Both the position numbers and the translations under genes were made by a program. From Dichomitus squalens LYAD-421 SS1 (taxonomy: Eukaryota; Basidiomycota; Agaricomycetes; Polyporales; Polyporaceae), in assembly GCF_000275845.1 (NCBI RefSeq), contig NW_006766896.1, positions 349,590 to 413,589 on the forward strand: a stretch of 64,000 nucleotides of DNA, given 5' to 3'. Shown piece by piece: positions 11,612 to 22,221 of this stretch. The notes under the pieces were generated by a model. It saw nothing but the letters and a program-made list of their open reading frames with translations. It made no database searches and was not told the origin of the DNA. Numbering within the stretch: position 1 is the first letter of the stretch; every line of letters starts with the position of its first letter.

Positions 11612-12189
11612 CAGAGAGTTATGAACAGGCGCTCGAAGCAGGCCGCTTCTAACCAGGATTAATAACTGTTATTAACTCTTGTGTTATTAACTGTTAAGAA
11701 CATTTTCTAACACCGCCGTGGTTTATTAACAGTCGTATCCCATCGATGATCGCCATGCCAATGCGTCCCTTCTCCCTCCAGTATCTTGCTAGGCTTGCCA
11801 TCTGCTACACTATCATCATCGGAATCCTTGTCTCCATTATCCGGGTTGCAAAAAAGCATGTGCAAGGCATTCCTGAAGAATTGCTCGTCATCAGCTTCTT
11901 CTTGCTTGTCTTCTCGGCGCTGGACCTCGGATCAAGGTTAACGTCCATATCTAGTTGCATATGATGTTAGTATATTTTGCTTATCAGCAAAGTCTTAGAC
12001 TAGTGCTTCACGGAGATTTTTGGCAGTGTGTGGTTCCAGCTCAAACACCTATGTATTGCCTCCATCTGGACTCTTGAACAATATATAACCGGGCTGATAG
12101 ACCCCTGGGCTTTTGAACCGTTAATTAACATGTTAATAACCTGTTAATAAACCCCGGGTTCATTATTTGGACTTTCAAACTTTACCCTA
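11545..12189. mobile_element. Non-autonomous hAT-like DNA transposon (MITE-like), 645 bp
   Basis: The ends are TAGGGTATGGTTAGAAA and, on the opposite strand, TAGGGTAAAGTTTGAAA: an imperfect 17-bp terminal inverted repeat whose first 7 bp are perfect. A perfect 8-bp duplication, GTGCAGCC, flanks it. An 8-bp target duplication with ends of the form YAGGG is the signature of the hAT superfamily. The other copy of the tandem block lacks the insert. The inner ends are AT-rich with repeated TTAATAAC/GTTATTAA words, as expected of subterminal transposase-binding sites. The only ORF (11746-11964, 72 codons, hydrophobic) does not resemble a transposase, so any movement would need one supplied in trans. 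Confidence 0.85.
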
Positions 12190-12197
12190 GTGCAGCC
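12190..12197. repeat. Right target-site duplication of the hAT-like element
   Basis: GTGCAGCC follows the right terminal inverted repeat (TACCCTA) and matches 11537-11544 in all 8 positions. Confidence 0.85.
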
Positions 12198-12542
12198 AGA
12201 CGAGGTGATTCTTCGCTCTCCCCCTTGTCCATGCTCGTCTCACCTCCACCTGCTCTGGGACTGCCAGTGCGCCAATGTGCATGTAACCGTCAACGTTCAA
12301 GACGGACAGCGTCGACGTCGAAGATGTGATATTGGAGTGGAACTACCGCACCCTGGAGCGGCTCGAGCCCTCTACATCGCTGTCCTCCGATCTCTCTTCA
12401 TCTCTCCGGAGACTGGCATTGAGATTGTCATGCTGATCTGGAGGGTACACTGTAGTGCGTGCTTAGTATCTCGCCGTGGACCCCTTAACTCTGCGCAAGG
12501 TATCGATGCCCCTCTCTGCGCTCAAATCTGGTTTCGTTCTGA

Positions 12543-13390
12543 CTCAGAGAGTGGGCTTGTTTCACGAACATCGTGGAAGTAATATATGACATCAAGGGGC
12601 TCCCTGAAGATGATTCGTTCATCGAGCTTGCAGAAGCTGGTCAGGAAGCCGTGAGCAAGTGCGCGATTGGCTTCTACCTCGTCGAACTCTGGCTTATCCG
12701 CGCGTGCAGTTTCAGACGCAAGTGTTTCCTGCGACGCTCAGTTGATAGTCAGATACGTACCTGCTTGGTTACCTGGCGCGGGTTTCAATCGGCAGGCCGC
12801 CGTATGGGCACGAAGCTGCCACCCGTCGGCTTCATGTCCCATATGCAGACTCCACAGAGCGCCATGTCCGTATCGACATTCTTCTCTGCAGGCTGTGCAT
12901 CTGTGTCTATACATAGGAGTCAGGAATGGCAGTGTATGGAAGGCTTGCGTCTTTTCCTCATAATAAGCTCTTGAGACCTTTCGCGCAAGCTGCGCGAGGA
13001 TGACGTATATCACGCCTTCCATCTCGAGAAAGACTCCATAGTCATAGTCAACATCTGGTAAGCAGATAGCCCGTAATCGTATGAAAACGATACATTTGAC
13101 ACCAGTACGTGCTTTTAGGTCAATCCTTCATGATGAGACGATATATCCTCGGCCAGAAATATTCGAAACAGAGCGATTCCTCATGGACGACGGCTTCGAT
13201 CCAGATATCCTCGACCCACAAGATGTCGCGTTTGGTTATGGCCGCCGCATTTGTCCCGGAAGGTACATGGCGTACGCTACCATGTAGATCGCGATGTCCA
13301 TCGTTCTCATCTGTGCCGCGATTGGTCTTGCACAGGACAGCGCGGGGAGGGAAAGTCTAGTCAAGTAGGACTATGTCAGTGCTTTCCTCA
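12543..13390 (+). pseudogene. Cytochrome P450 pseudogene, internally deleted
   Basis: Parts of a fungal multi-exon P450 are recognisable in order: FTNIVEVIYDIKGLPEDD with IELAEAGQEAVSK (12555-12665), RYVPAWLPGAGFNRQAA (about 12748-12800), and then EDDVYHAFHLEKDSIVIV (about 12995-13050). The last joins across a clean GT-AG intron (about 13058-13118) to SILHDETIYPRPEIFETERF and the haem-binding loop FGYGRRICPGR (about 13230-13262). The cysteine ligand is present. The I-helix and the ExxR exons between 12970 and 12990 are missing. The tryptophan usually found after the haem loop is replaced by a TAG (13285-13287), with IAMSIVLICAAIG readable beyond it. Clearly a relic; the family could be CYP5144/5150-like, but that is a guess. 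Confidence 0.85.
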
Positions 13391-14036
13391 CGTAAGTACC
13401 TTTGGCACTCAGCTTAGTCCCCCGCTTTCGTCGATACTGACTTGCTCTCAATGATGTAGAGAGCCGCGGCCGTTCCCTTGTCATGTTCGCTACCTTTCAA
13501 ATAGACATAGAGAGATGCTGGATCAAATATACTAGCTCATGCCGTTCGTTGGCGTATGTATGGGTATCATTGCATCGTGTATTGGCACAACCAGCGATCA
13601 GCATGCCAAGTCAACCCGATGCGCCACATCCGACAGTTGATTCAATGTTCAAGCCTGCAGCGTTTGGACAAAAGTAGTCGCTTGCGTTCAAAGCAAGTAC
13701 CACTTACTGCAGTTACGGTGCTGGCGCCATCATCAGGCATGCTTTGGCGCTTGTGGCGGAGCACCGCCCCGGGAAGACATTTAATTTATTGCACAGGATG
13801 AGAGCACACCCGTTGCCGGTGCGAGCTTCTTAAACAGATCGCAGCGACATGCAAAGCCGACTGATTCCGAGAGCTTACCTACGTGTCCAACACCTGCAGC
13901 TTACGCTCAAGATCTAAGTTGGCCAGAATGCGGTGAGGGTTCCATCGAGTCCTCGGAGGAACATTCAATCTAAATCCTGTAACACAGGGTGAAATTGCTG
14001 CGATTGTATACTCTGGGCGGGTGGAAGAGCCGGACG
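13391..14036. other. Intergenic, between P450 relic and F-box gene
   Basis: I see no gene here. It includes the probable promoter of the F-box-like gene. Short frames lack any recognisable domain. Confidence 0.4.
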
Positions 14037-15518
14037 ATGTCTTCGGTCAACCCTGAGACGCAAGCCATGGAGACAAGGGACAAAGTCGGACTGCTGGACT
14101 CAGAAACTACCGACCCGCGCATCGCCCACCGGAGTCTCATCAACGACATGTTGCCCACAGAAATATTCGACGAGATGTTTGGTATTCTCCAAGATGCCGG
14201 CTGGTCGTTGTCAGCGTGCACCCGGGTCTGCAAGCTGTGGCGTCATCTCTCTTACCGCCGGTTGTTCTCTGCAGTCATGGTCAGGGGAGAAAGCAAACAA
14301 TTCGCCCATTTCTGTGCTACCCACCCTCAGCTTGCGAGCTGCATCCAGGAGCTGCGCTGCCATAGGTTCTCGGTCCCCACCCAGCGCTCTCTCACCGATT
14401 TCATCGCCCTCATATCAATATTGCCCTCCCTAACCAACCTACACACGCTTCACATCACTGGTTCTCTCCACAGAGAGCCGTGGACACTCGCGATCGCGAG
14501 ACGGCCTCCAATCCAACTGAAGAAGCTAGTGCTCCATCTTTGCGCCGGCATCTCGTCCGTCCTCTCGTTCCTGCTCACCGCGTTCGATGTGCACTGCCTG
14601 GAGCTCGTCAACTTGCAAGACCCCAAGCCTGTTTCGCTGGTCGGTCTCTACAGGCAGACGTTCGAGCTCTCGCAGCTGATCATCAACGACAATGTGCGCT
14701 CGCCCGGCGTATGGTACGGTCTCCTAGAGCGAGTGCTCAACCCGGGGACCTTGAGGGCACTCGCGGTAGGCTGCAGCACCACGGACGACCTTCGGGAGCT
14801 GTGCACCTTTCTGTCCTCCACGCCCGCTCCGAACCTACATAATATCAGCGTCGACGTCAACCCGTTCAAGCTGTGGGATCTTCAGGGTGAGCGGCAGGGT
14901 CACATGCGCGCGTACAGCCCTGATACAAGTGTTAATTTTTTACCTTCCCTTACACGACAGGTCAAACGTTCGCCGGCCTCGGGTCCGCGCTCGCAAAATG
15001 TCGCGCGCTCGAGTACCTCTCCATCGGCATCAAGGACAACGGCGGCGTCCGCACCTCACGAACGGCCTTCTTCTCGCCCATCCTCGCGCCGATCAGCGCG
15101 CAGCGCTCCCCCCCACCTCTCCGCGCGATCGGGATTCGTGTGTGGACGAGGATGCCTGTCGAATTTCTGGCATTGGACGACCCGCGCTCCCCCGCGCGGT
15201 CTCTGGACTTCGACAGCCTCGACAAGCTGCTCTCCGCTCCTGCCGGGAATTTTGCTCGTCTCGAGAGCGTCACGCTGGAAATCGTGGCGGACAACTCGGC
15301 GTGGGGCATGCAGCCAGAGGTCACCCTTCACAAGGGCATGCTCCGCCGAATCCGAGAAGCTGGCTTGCTGCGGTTCGTGTACAGCCCCAAGGCTGATTGG
15401 TACTCGGAGAACGGTGAGTGTCCAAAACACGGGTAGATGCCTCACGTTTGTACGCTGACCGGCGTGATGATTTTTAGCGGAAATATTCGTTCCGCACAGC
15501 CCGCATGGTGCGGCCTAG
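14037..15518 (+). CDS. F-box-like / leucine-rich repeat protein
   Basis: Three exons, 14037-14886, 14961-15413 and 15478-15518, join in frame to 447 aa. The N-terminus is polar. A motif of the basidiomycete F-box-like type follows at about residues 35-85 (LPTEIFDEMFGILQDAG, then CTRVCKLWRHLSYRRLFSAV). The rest has irregular leucine-rich repeats, for example LVLHLCAGISSVLSFLL and VLNPGTLRALAVGC. Such proteins are thought to recruit targets to SCF ubiquitin ligases, and basidiomycetes carry large lineage-specific sets. The target cannot be inferred. The first in-frame ATG is used; a second at 14067 is possible. The protein ends FVPHSPHGAA, and both introns are canonical. Confidence 0.8.
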
Positions 15519-15916
15519 AGTGAGCATCGAATACCTCGGCCTTTCTTTGCTATGCAGACCCATTGCTTTTGATAATACCTTGGTATTGGTACTACGGTTT
15601 ACGGCGGACATTGCATCCATGGGAGAACAGTTGGCTGCGACTAATAATACCAGGCAGGCTGTCGGAGATGCAGGCGATGCAATACAGTGTAGGATCTGGT
15701 AAACCCTATGTGGCCCGGGCATCCTATCGACAGGCTGCTATGATTTCCCATTCGTCGTTCCCAGGCGTGAAGCACGAGCGTACTGCGCGACGGACATGTG
15801 AGTTACGATATGGTGTTATTAACGTGCATGTAGTTATACCAAACGGAGATGTGGCATACGACGAAATCCCCTGCAGCACACTGGTCTCTCTGGCTGCCCT
15901 CAATGTATCTGAGTCG

Positions 15917-17641
15917 CTAATCCCTCTGCACCTCAGTGGCTTCGTCTGCTTGATCTGGGCTATCAATGTTTCCCGAAGTGGTGTCGAAGTCGCCCTCCTC
16001 TTCTCCAAAATCGTCAGCTGTGATGCGAGTTCCAAGTGATCCGACCACTCGCTCATACAATGCAGAGCGGTCGAGATTCATTGTGGACATCTGAGACGAG
16101 TGTATGGAACCAACGGTCCTCAGGCTCGCTGATTGTAGGTGGAGGAGGAAACGGGAGACCAGGACAGCGGTCAACCTACATTCCGGAGGTGTTTACAACG
16201 TGTCAGTGCCCATATGCTGGGGAAAACGGATGCAGACATACGGGATCGTGAAGTTCTCTAAGATGCTGGTGCCTTTCAAGGTGATGACGTCTAGCTGCCA
16301 ACTCGAGGTAAAAATACTATATGGATGACGTAAAGTCTGGATATACCGCAAGAAGTGCGAACGTTAGATGCAAAGAGTTCACGAGGCCTAGAGTGCTACA
16401 TGGGTCAGAAGGGACTAGCAAGGCGTGATGTATTTGATGGCCCATGTTCCAACTTACAGGAAATACACAGTGCCTAGGTACAGATTTATCAGCCCCATTA
16501 AAATGGACGGGTTGATAAACAGGAGTGCTTACCATCAATCAAGAGCACGCGGGTAAGAGAGCTCTTCAGCACTCCGATGAAGTGGATATCGCGCGGTCGG
16601 GCAAGTGTGAACCAGGTAACGCCGGCAGCAAGGCAGTCGGCAGCGATCAAACATGACCGGGACAAGACAGTCACTAGCATGGCCATACATCAGAATAACG
16701 GTAAAGTCGGGTTGATTTACGCATATGCTTTACGTCTAAAGCAATAACCCAAGAGAGTCAGTAACGGATTTCGGTCCAAACTATATCAGCATCCACTAAC
16801 TTTTTGTCTAGACCCGAGGATTCATACCCAACAGGTGCACAACCAAAGGGAGGAATGTTCTTGCCAGACAATCCAAACCCAAACTGGACCTGTCGGCCAA
16901 ACAGATATCAATGGGCGGTAATGCTTGCACTGCGAAGCAATATTACGAGATTGACCCCAAAGGGTGTCATGGACAGCACGAAGGTGATGAAGGATAGAAA
17001 GATGTTTCTCTGAAGAGCATACACGCGTATGGCTGAAAAAGCTACAAATATATCAGTACCGATATCCCTGTACACTTCGAAGAAGCGATGGGAAAACTTA
17101 CATGCTAGAATCAAGAAGAATGTATTATGCACCACAGCAGCTCCTTTGACCGAGAGTGTACAGCTTAAAAGGCATCGGCTGTTGTAGGTATATTCGTGCT
17201 GAGGAAATGTGTTGCGATTCGGCTCACCTCTAACGGTGGAGTCGCCAAATTAGTTTGTGTCCCACCGAGGCTTGCTGAAAGGACCACACATACATTGTTT
17301 GGTAGGTCCAACAAGTTCCCGAGATTCCATACCAAGTAAAGCATAGTCATGTACTTGTTTAGCCAGAACAGAATGGCGGCCCCGGTCACTTTCCGGCCCC
17401 AGAAACATCGTACTTCCTCTCCTGTGGTGAGTATTGTATCATATAGAAAGACGGCTTACAGGAGAACCAAGTCGGGATTCAGCGTTCGCTACTATAGCCC
17501 ACGACCGGGTCAGCATACCTGATCCCGCAATCAAGAAGTTTTTCTGAGCAAGGCTAGGAGGACTCAGTGTCCCCAGGTCTAGATCGGGATATGTGGAACC
17601 GTAACATACAAGTTGGCGTAGTCAGCAATGAATGCACGCAT
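15917..17641 (-). CDS. DUF6533-type multi-pass membrane protein, copy C
   Basis: The third paralogue. Exons carry LAQKNFLIAGS, FLYDTILTTGEEVRCFWG, GAAILFWLNKYMTMLY, SCTLSVKGAAVVHNTFF, FSAIRVYALQRNIFLS and SRSCLIAADCLAAGVTWF. The last begins TAVLVSRFLLHLQSASLR and ends near DEATEVQRD at 15917. At the place where A, B and D have their start codon, this copy has ATA (17654-17656). The next in-frame ATG is five codons on (17641, MRAFIADYANL), so translation would lose only a few residues if it starts there. The cytoplasmic tail is acidic. Function is unknown, and the exon between the first and second helices could not be phased securely. It is convergent with the F-box gene. Confidence 0.62.
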
Positions 17642-18440
17642 TTGAGAGGAAGTTATGACGATGGATAAAGATGGGGAATTCGAATGGGTTCACGTCGTCG
17701 CTGATAGCCTATCTTCTGCTAATAGACGTGCTGAAACCAGAGCGTAAAGCGTTTATGAACGGCTTGTCAGCCCGTGTGACCGAGACTCTCGCCTGAGCAG
17801 GCTGTATCTGTATCGTGTCATCTATTCTGCCACTACACGTTGCTCATTATGTGTTGCGACTTGACGAGGAACAAAGTGCTCACCTCTTCTACCTCTCGTT
17901 CTCGATGTGGCGAGTCCGAGTCCGAGTCGTTGCTAAGGTGGCACACCGGCGCAGTCACCACCAAGATGTCCGATCTCAGCTGTCCATTGCTGCGCCAAGA
18001 GTGCGTCCCACTGCCACCTGCGCAATCCTCGTACGAGGTATCGCCTTGAGGTGGGGGGCAATGACTGGCAATGACCGCTTGCTCTGATGTACATCGGATG
18101 TGCAAGTTCGACAGCGTGCCTTTACATACCCACATCCGGAAGCGTGTATCAGACGCCCAGAAGTTCAACCAGCTTGGGCGCTACAACTTCTCCGAGTCAC
18201 AACAAACCCGCTACGGGACACGACTCCAGCACTTGAGAGTTGAGAAGGTTGATAAATCGTTCCTGTCCTATTGATTTAATTTATGCCCATGGCGAGGGCG
18301 CACACAGACTACTACTAATTGCCTGTACGGTCGGACCAAGACATCCAAAACGCCTTCGAGTCGGCGAAGCCTCACAGTGGCCATATCAAGCGCTGAAGCG
18401 CATATGTTCCAATTCCTGTAAGCAGCCTTTGGCGCCTTGC
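17642..18440. other. Intergenic
   Basis: Upstream DNA of DUF6533 copy C, and the left flank of the FunK1 relic. No gene was recognised. Short overlapping frames near 17830-18170 on both strands have no familiar motif. Confidence 0.4.
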
Positions 18441-19940
18441 ATGCCCTACCACGATCAGCCTGACGCACCACTACCATCTGTCCCCGTCGACCATAATGTA
18501 GGCGACGATTCATCGAATCACCTGTCGCCTGATCCCCCTTGCACTCAAACGGCTGCGGATTATGGCGCACTGCATCGAACCTTCTCCGATTCGGACGCCA
18601 CACCGGAAAGGCCAGGCATCGACTCGTCGCGTAACGCACACTGCAAACCACCGGAACACGGTAGTCCGCTGCACACCTAAGACGCAGAAATGGAAGAACA
18701 CATGATAGCAGTCCCCGTGGAGAAGATCTTTGAGTCGTTTATAGGTGGACAGGACCCTCGCGACGACGAGCTCCAGCGCTTTGTCTATGATGAGCCTGAC
18801 ACGTCTACTACGGCGCAGGAGCCTCCCGTCAATGCCCAGAACCCAGCTGTCCCCGCTGCGGTCCAAGATTCGGACTCGGAATTCTTCAATTCGGACTCAG
18901 AGTCGTCTGATCCAAACTCGGAGTCATCTGATTCCGACAAGCCCGACGAGCCCCTGAATCGCTCGGCGACCGCAAGGGGGGGGGGGGCAAGAAACCAGTT
19001 TGAACCCCGTCATCGTGCGTCGCGATACTTTGAGCTTGGACAACGGCGACCGAATATCGTGCACGCTTGCTCAGTCTGCCATGGACTTCGACAGGGCGGC
19101 CACCCCGCTAGTCATTTGCGACATCTCTTCCCAGAACATGTTCAACGAGAAGAACACAGCGCGTCAATACTGCGCTATTTACGTGAACAACAACCGCACG
19201 AGGGACCTGCTCTCCGTCCCTGCCGAGGATTTCATGAAGAGCACACTAAGCGAGAAGGACAAGAAGCCTTGGATCGGGCGACGATGCTGGGGGGACATCA
19301 TGGTCTTCGTAGACGTCAAGTATGACCACGATGGATCGGCTTTCGAATTCAAAGAGCAGACTAACTCGAAGCCATTCACCCGTGGGAGTTCAGCGGTGGC
19401 GAGAAGGCCCCCAGGAAGCTTGAAGACTACGTCGCGAAGACGTTCGCTCATCAGCATCAAACACACTTGTATGTCCTCTACGTCTATCGCAAGCCAGCAC
19501 GGATCTGTCTCTTCGATCGCTCAGGAGGCGTCGTCACCGGACCGTTCCCCTACGGAAAACGAGACAACCCCACCGTCTAACGCTTCTTTCACCGACTCGC
19601 GAGGATGACGCGTGAGGAGCTGGGGTTCGACAGCACCGCGGACATCGCCAAGGACTACATCGTCGCCGAACTTAGGGGCTGGGCCTCCAGCCTACGGTCG
19701 ACGTATCTCCGCAAGCAGGCCCCAGGTGCGATGAACAAGACATCCGAGGAGTGGCCCACGCACGAGCTCACGTTCCAGGGTCGGACACTCTACGTCAGCA
19801 AGCCTACATTTGCCTCCTCTTCCTTGTATTCGCGCTGCACCCGTGGCTACTGCGCCATGGAGAAAGTGACCGGGATTGACGGCGTCATCGCATATCACCT
19901 CCGAGGACCTCTTCAAAAAGGCTGGACTGGTTACTACTAG
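18441..19940 (+). pseudogene. FunK1-type fungal protein kinase pseudogene (N-terminal half)
   Basis: Readable segments follow the N-terminal and start-of-kinase layout of basidiomycete FunK1 proteins: MPYHDQPDAPLPSVPVDHN (18441), EEHMIAVPVEKIFESFIGG (18693), CWGDIMVFVDVKYDHD (about 19288), LYVLYVYRKPARICLFDRSG with VVTGPFPYG (about 19460-19555) and YVSKPTFASSSLYSRCTRGY (about 19790-19850). At least four lesions break them: TAA at 18678-18680, a frame change across a 10-G run near 18977-18986, a frame change near 19370, and TAA at 19578-19580. The kinase catalytic core (HRD/DFG region) does not follow; sequence after 19940 is unrelated or decayed. It is therefore a truncated relic. A serine/aspartate-rich stretch lies at about 18860-18945. 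Confidence 0.8.
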
Positions 19941-20344
19941 GCCGAATGGATTTGACTCTCGGGCGGACTCTCAGGGTTTTCCACCAGTCAAACGCCGAAA
20001 GGGCGACACCGGTCAGCCAAACACCCGTCTTGGCGTCACGAAGGAAGAGCAGCAGTGGAAAGGCTCTCAGGTTTGCCCTTCCGGCTTTCGTTATGTAGTT
20101 CGAATTTCCTCATAGAACGATCCTCTATTTACGATTCTCAACTTCTGATTGGGTTCAATGTGCAGGGCAAGGTCGTAATAAGCCCAGGGAGGATACGGAG
20201 GGAAATGGCTTGGCACGCGTGAACGAAAGATCAATGACGTTAATCAACCAGGTTGACCCGCTGGCCAGGATCGGCGATGAGCTCATAACATGCAAAACAG
20301 TCAGAGTGCTCATTGAAAAGGCATCCCGGGACAGGCCGCAGCAG
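19941..20344. other. Intergenic, 3' side of the kinase relic and of the following gene
   Basis: No gene was seen. A short in-frame continuation (KAGLVTTRPNGFDS) follows the kinase relic but shows no kinase motif. Confidence 0.4.
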
Positions 20345-22221
20345 TCATATCGCAAGCCCGTGCAAGACCCGGTACCGGATCGCCTCGCCAAATGTCCCCC
20401 CAAAGCGCACGTCCACCACCTTGACGTCCTCTCGGTCGCGAGCTGGGTCGCACTCCGGGATGTTGTGCAAGCTGATCTCGTCGAAGTCGCTATAGTCCGA
20501 GCCCGCCGACTCCGGATCCTCCGACGTGAAGGTGCCGTCGTCGCTCTCGCGCTTCAAGTTGTCGTCGGTCCGGATGTACGCGCTCAGGATCGCGTCCAGC
20601 AGGTCCTCCTCGCTCTCACAATCCCCGTCCTCGAGCAACAGGAAGGAGCCGTACGGCGCCATCTTCGTAATAGGCCTTATGTCCCCCAAGAAAGAATGGG
20701 CGGAAGTCAGGGAGGCAGACGATGATGAGCTGAGCCCAGAACTTTCGACAGATGTGTAGTGGAAGGACTCGTCCGTGTCCGCGGCGATAGCGTCGAGAAT
20801 GAGGTCCATGAGGCTCGAGGTCGTGCTGGACGACACCGGGAGCCGTATGGGAAGGATAGGTGCACTCGAGGCCGACGTGAACCTCGGGCGCTTGTCCGAC
20901 GGATGTCGTTTGTCTTCAATCTTGCTCTTGCTCTTGTTCCTGCCGTGTTCTTTAGTCCCACCGTCGTCCACATTGCCCGGCCTGCCCGGGACAGCGACAG
21001 CCTTCCTCTTCCCAGCGATGCCCGCGGAAGACACCTCCACGGCGATGGCCAGGTCAGGCTTGGCATGGACGTCGACCTCGGGGCGCGTGGTGCCCCGGCT
21101 CCGCATCTTCCGCCCCCCTTTCGCCGGCGTCGACGTCACGTACGACGACAGCGAAGACGAAGATGTGGGTGCAGGCGCGCGTCCCGCGGAACCCCGCGGC
21201 GGCGGCGCAAGAGCGAGTCCTCTGCGCGCCCCAGACGTCTTCGACACTCTCGTCGCACTCGCCGCGGCCTGCTCCGCGGAGCCCCCACAGGACGAAGGCG
21301 GGGGGACGCTGAGGAGGTCGAGCGACGAGATGCTGGTGCGGGGGAAGCTGGGGAAGTAGAACTCCGCGGGGGACGCTTGTGTGGGGCTGAGGACGAGGCT
21401 CGAGCTCGAGCTGGATCCCGCCGTGAACGCGCAGAGACTGAGACTTGGGGTGCTGGTGCGGGAATACGAGGTGGAGGCGGTGGTCGCGAAGGAGTTGTCG
21501 GGGGAGTCGCTGAAGAACGCGCGCTCGGGGTCTGGGTCGCAGCACTCGACGACGATTTCGGGAATCTGCAGCTTGCGCAGAGGGGGCGCGAACGTGCACG
21601 AGGGCTTCGGAGGAGGGACGGGAGGGTTGTCGAAGCTCTCCGCGATGCCGTCGGCGCGCGACGTTGTAGCTGCCGCACGCTCTCTAGTCTCGACTGCGTC
21701 GAGGACTCTGCTGATCTTCCTGATCGTCGGTGGGTCCGGCTGCAACTTTGGCATCCATGAGCGCACGATGCCGTGAAGATCAAGATATAGGAACTCACAA
21801 GGACGCGCCTATTCCTCTTCGTGAGGAGGTTCAAGACTTTCCCCCAAACCGACACCCTGTCCCGACGTCCCGGCAGCAGCGCGAGCACGGAGTCCGAGTC
21901 GCCATCGTCCCCCGCGTCACTGCTCCCGCTCGAGAACCACGCAGGCAGCCAACCGGACCGCCCCCGCCTCGTCCTCGCCTTCTCCCTAGAGGGCGCGGCG
22001 ACGTCGATGCATTTCTCCAGATCGCAAGCGCTGACGTGCGTAGCAATTGGGCTGTCCGCGAGGGCGACGGAGCCCCCAGAACGCAGCTTTTCGCGGTACC
22101 CGAGGATCGCAGCGGTGCATGCGAGGAACACGAAGACCCCAAAGACGAAGATGACGAAGATGACGAGCTGGAAGTACTTGGGCGTAGCCGGGGCTGCCGC
22201 CTTCGGTCCGGGGGTGACCAT
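20345..22221 (-). CDS. Serine-rich single-pass membrane protein, unknown function
   Basis: Two exons (22221-21799 and 21745-20345, intron 53 nt, GT-AG, phase 0) give 607 aa. One hydrophobic helix lies at about residues 17-42 (YFQLVIFVIFVFGVFVFLAC). The remaining 560 residues are low in complexity: runs of serine (SSSSSLVLS, GLSSSSSASL), proline-rich patches and a basic stretch (RNKSKSKIEDKRHPSDKRPR). The C-terminal 130 residues look more ordered and conserved in style: APYGSFLLLEDGDCESEEDL, AILSAYIRTDD, then VRFGGTFGEAIRYRVLHGLA. I recognise no named domain. The topology suggests a short lumenal or extracellular N-terminus and a long cytosolic tail. No lesions were seen. The ATG at 22221 opens MVTPGPKAAAPATPKY. 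Confidence 0.72.

Larger units (their letters stand above)
6368..12575. repeat. Segmental tandem duplication, unit 2
   Basis: The second copy of the block starting at 683. It contains the caleosin pseudogene, DUF6533 copy B and spacer, and is enlarged by the 645-bp hAT-like insertion. Unlike unit 1, it continues past the duplicated P450 segment into further P450 exons (12576 onward). This shows that the original order was caleosin, DUF6533, P450. Confidence 0.75.

Noticed and set aside
11746..11964. Gene inside the hAT-like element
   Set aside because: The 72-codon ORF is hydrophobic, has no transposase, BED-finger or dimerisation motif, and is most easily explained as chance in AT-rich DNA.
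20759..21760. 333-codon plus-strand ORF
   Set aside because: It overlaps the whole serine-rich coding exon on the minus strand, which has a clean splice to a membrane-helix exon. The plus frame is arginine-rich shadow sequence.
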